A stretch of 14,821 nucleotides of DNA from DASZGI01 sp035938995 (GTDB lineage: Bacteria; Actinomycetota; Actinomycetes; Streptomycetales; Catenulisporaceae), in the NCBI RefSeq assembly GCF_035938995.1, contig NZ_DASZGI010000344.1:1-14821 (forward strand), read 5' to 3'. A program made the position numbers and the translations under genes. Of this stretch, positions 12,893 to 14,821 are shown in pieces. A model generated the notes under the pieces. It saw only the letters and a list, made by a program, of their open reading frames with translations, was not told where the DNA came from and searched no databases. Within the stretch, counting starts at the first letter, position 1, and each line of letters begins with the position of its first letter.

Positions 12893-14821
12893 TCAGCCGA
12901 CGACGACCTCCCGCCAGGACGGCAACAGTTCATCCACCAGCGCTTCCGTGCGCGGATGCAGCCCTTGGACACCGTGTACGTACCACGTGCGCTTGTAGAG
13001 TCCTTCCACCGCGCCGCGCAGCCGCTCGGTGTCGCCGCTCGCTGCCGTCGCGCGCAGCAATCCGCGCCACAGCTCCTCGTCGTCCGGGCTCCCACGCATG
13101 CCTGCCTTAACGGCCTCAATCGCGCTTTCGGCAAGGCCAGCGGCCGTCAGCGAGTCGGAGAGCCTGAGCGCGGTGTCCGCGATGATCGCCGGGATCTGCG
13201 CCTCGGCGACCTCGTAGGCGAGCCAGCCGTAGCGTCCCGCCTCGCGGTCGGCGAGGAACGGGCCGCGGACAAGGTCCATCGCCACCTTCAGCAGCTGATC
13301 GCGCTGCTCCTGGGACATGCCGGACGCGTGGTGCAGGGCGCGCTCTTGCAAGGACTGGAACATGTCCCAGTCCGACCATACGTACGGCCCGAGGTGGAGC
13401 CGCCCTTCGTCATCGGTTTGGAGGTTCGGCTCACCGTGCGGATCCTCTCCGAGCCACGTCGCCAGCCGCGCGAACGTCGCCTCAGCCACGGCCGCCGTGG
13501 CACCGAGCGGCCAGAGCGCCGCGGCGAGGACGCGTGGGTGAACACCGTCGCGATGGTGGAGCAGGAAGACGAGCGCTTCACGCAGCAGCGGTGTCTTATC
13601 CGGCTCGGTCGCGCCTATGCCACTCAACTCGAGCGGGCCGAGCATTGCGACGAACACCGAAGGCGGTTCATCGGGCAGCGGGCCACCATACCCAACCGAC
13701 TGGTGAACGAGGCCGGTCGGGAGCTCCATCCCCTCGATGTCGCACACCGCGCGGAACATGCCGAGGACTGCCACGTACTGGTCGTCCGGGAGTAGTTGCG
13801 CGTCCACCTCGATGCCGAGCTGGCGGGCGGAGAGCCGCCCGTCGGAGCTGACGTCGAACTGCCAGGTCGCCCCGGGGACATCCCCGGCGACCGCGAAACC
13901 CATGCCGACGCGCGACGCGGTAGCGGCGATGTCGACCAGCCGCGCCGCAGTGGCCGGATGCGGTTCGTCGGCCACGACGACGAAGTGCGGCGGGAACGAG
14001 CCGGCCTGGCTCGCCCGCGATCGACCGTCGAGCACGGACACGAGCCCGGCGGCGGCGAGCGCCGTCACCCGTTCGGCGGCCTCTGCTTCGAGGGCGGGAA
14101 GGATCTCCTCCAGCGTGGCCGCGTGTCGCACCCGGGCCGGCGCCAACGGCGTGAGGTCACCAGGGAAGCCGACAAGGGTAACGGTCATCCGATCGGACCA
14201 AGAGTTAGTGGCCAGTTCAACGGCGAGCGCGGCCAGGGCGGCGCGGCGCCGGTCACGGTGGCCGCCGAAACCGACGACGCCGCGGGCCTCTTCGAGGTCG
14301 ATCATGACGCGGTCGGTGCCGACGCCACCGATGGTGACCAGCCCGGGGTACGGCGCGAACCGCCGATGCGCGGCCTGAGCGTGCACGTCTGTGATCCGCG
14401 GCCGGGAGAAGTTCCAGGACCGTCCGTCTTCAGATAGGACCCACGGCTCGGGCGGCTGTACCAGGTCCTCAGGCGTTGCCTGCCTGCTAAGCATCAGCTC
14501 GATGCCTTCGGTGCGAAGCTTCACCGCATAGGCGTCGGGGATCGGATGGTCGCGCTCTGCCAGTCCGGCCGAGAGCCCACGAAGCGCGAGGTCGAGGAAC
14601 CAGACCTCGACTTCGCGGGACCCGATGCGAATCGACTCCTCAGCGACAGCGGCATCGCCCGTCGGCGTGACAGGGCGGCGGCCGAACGCTCGATGCCATA
14701 GCTGCCGACGCCGGTGTCGTCCGAGCGCCTTATACAAGCCAGCGGCCAGCAAAGGCGCACCAGCGAGTCCGAACAGCACCCGGTTCTCGACGGACGGGGG
14801 CTGGCTCTCCTCAGGCGCGTG
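12893..14821 (-). CDS. Membrane-anchored BTAD-domain transcriptional regulator, 5' end outside the window
   Basis: The frame is open through the right edge; 642 residues are visible. Counting from the codon at 14779, a hydrophobic helix lies at about 1-19, followed by a basic stretch (RHRRRQLWHRAFGRR). The middle region (about 140-330) contains GLVTIGGVGTDRVMIDLEEA and ALAALAVELATNSWSDRMTV. This resembles the FtsK/EccC-like but P-loop-free middle of large actinobacterial LysM-BTAD proteins. The end has a winged-helix segment (about 374-465, with VLAAALWPLG) and a BTAD helical domain (about 466-600), the pair found in SARP/AfsR regulators. An N-terminal LysM or further membrane helix is expected upstream but not seen. 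The winged helix comes after the membrane anchor, so DNA binding while membrane-bound is possible. The target is unknown; the DegV gene follows 23 bases later. Confidence 0.8.
   Translation of the reverse strand, partial: HAPEESQPPSVENRVLFGLAGAPLLAAGLYKALGRHRRRQLWHRAFGRRPVTPTGDAAVAEESIRIGSREVEVWFLDLALRGLSAGLAERDHPIPDAYAVKLRTEGIELMLSRQATPEDLVQPPEPWVLSEDGRSWNFSRPRITDVHAQAAHRRFAPYPGLVTIGGVGTDRVMIDLEEARGVVGFGGHRDRRRAALAALAVELATNSWSDRMTVTLVGFPGDLTPLAPARVRHAATLEEILPALEAEAAERVTALAAAGLVSVLDGRSRASQAGSFPPHFVVVADEPHPATAARLVDIAATASRVGMGFAVAGDVPGATWQFDVSSDGRLSARQLGIEVDAQLLPDDQYVAVLGMFRAVCDIEGMELPTGLVHQSVGYGGPLPDEPPSVFVAMLGPLELSGIGATEPDKTPLLREALVFLLHHRDGVHPRVLAAALWPLGATAAVAEATFARLATWLGEDPHGEPNLQTDDEGRLHLGPYVWSDWDMFQSLQERALHHASGMSQEQRDQLLKVAMDLVRGPFLADREAGRYGWLAYEVAEAQIPAIIADTALRLSDSLTAAGLAESAIEAVKAGMRGSPDDEELWRGLLRATAASGDTERLRGAVEGLYKRTWYVHGVQGLHPRTEALVDELLPSWREVVVG

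Overview
The window is a high-GC stretch from a bacterium of the Actinomycetota. Evidence for this is the strong G/C bias at third codon positions, GTG starts on four genes, many 4-base start/stop overlaps, and gene order. A ribosomal protein S20 gene convergent with holA, with comEC-like and comEA genes and then a DegV gene behind holA, matches the order I recall from Mycobacterium tuberculosis (rpsT, holA, comEC-like, comEA, eis, degV). Genus cannot be fixed. Nothing looks like phage, plasmid or a CRISPR array.

Left part, + strand (1-4320): the C-terminal part of a Mre11/SbcD-type metallophosphoesterase is cut by the window edge. It overlaps by four bases a 908-residue SbcC/Rad50-like coiled-coil ATPase, so the two probably form one DNA end-processing complex. 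After a 291-base gap that can form mutually exclusive hairpins comes rpsT (ribosomal protein S20), ending at a 12-bp GC-rich terminator-like hairpin. Between rpsT and holA lies a 103-bp element with perfect 22-bp inverted ends. One arm supplies the holA stop codon.

Middle part, - strand (11660 down to 4491): this looks like one operon read right to left. comEA (membrane-anchored DNA receptor) overlaps a comEC-like channel gene, which overlaps a separate ComEC-type metallo-beta-lactamase-fold gene. After a 93-base gap come an oligopeptidase B gene and, 5 bases later, holA (DNA polymerase III delta). The ComEC channel and nuclease-like domain, fused in many bacteria, are two genes here. The nuclease-like protein carries a Gly/His-rich insert of about 46 residues. 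The peptidase gene ends in five tandem 36-39 bp units coding an Ala/Gly tail.

Right part, - strand (14821 down to 11973): the C-terminal 642 residues of a membrane-anchored regulator with a winged-helix plus BTAD end lie 23 bases upstream of a DegV fatty-acid-binding protein gene. The 312-base gap before comEA holds two DnaA-box-like sites in the same orientation 32 bp apart, a 16-bp palindrome and a candidate -10 box.

The window is mostly conserved core. The least ordinary items are the split ComEC with its Gly/His insert, the inverted-repeat element at the end of holA, the repeat tail on the peptidase, and the DnaA-like sites before the DNA-uptake operon.
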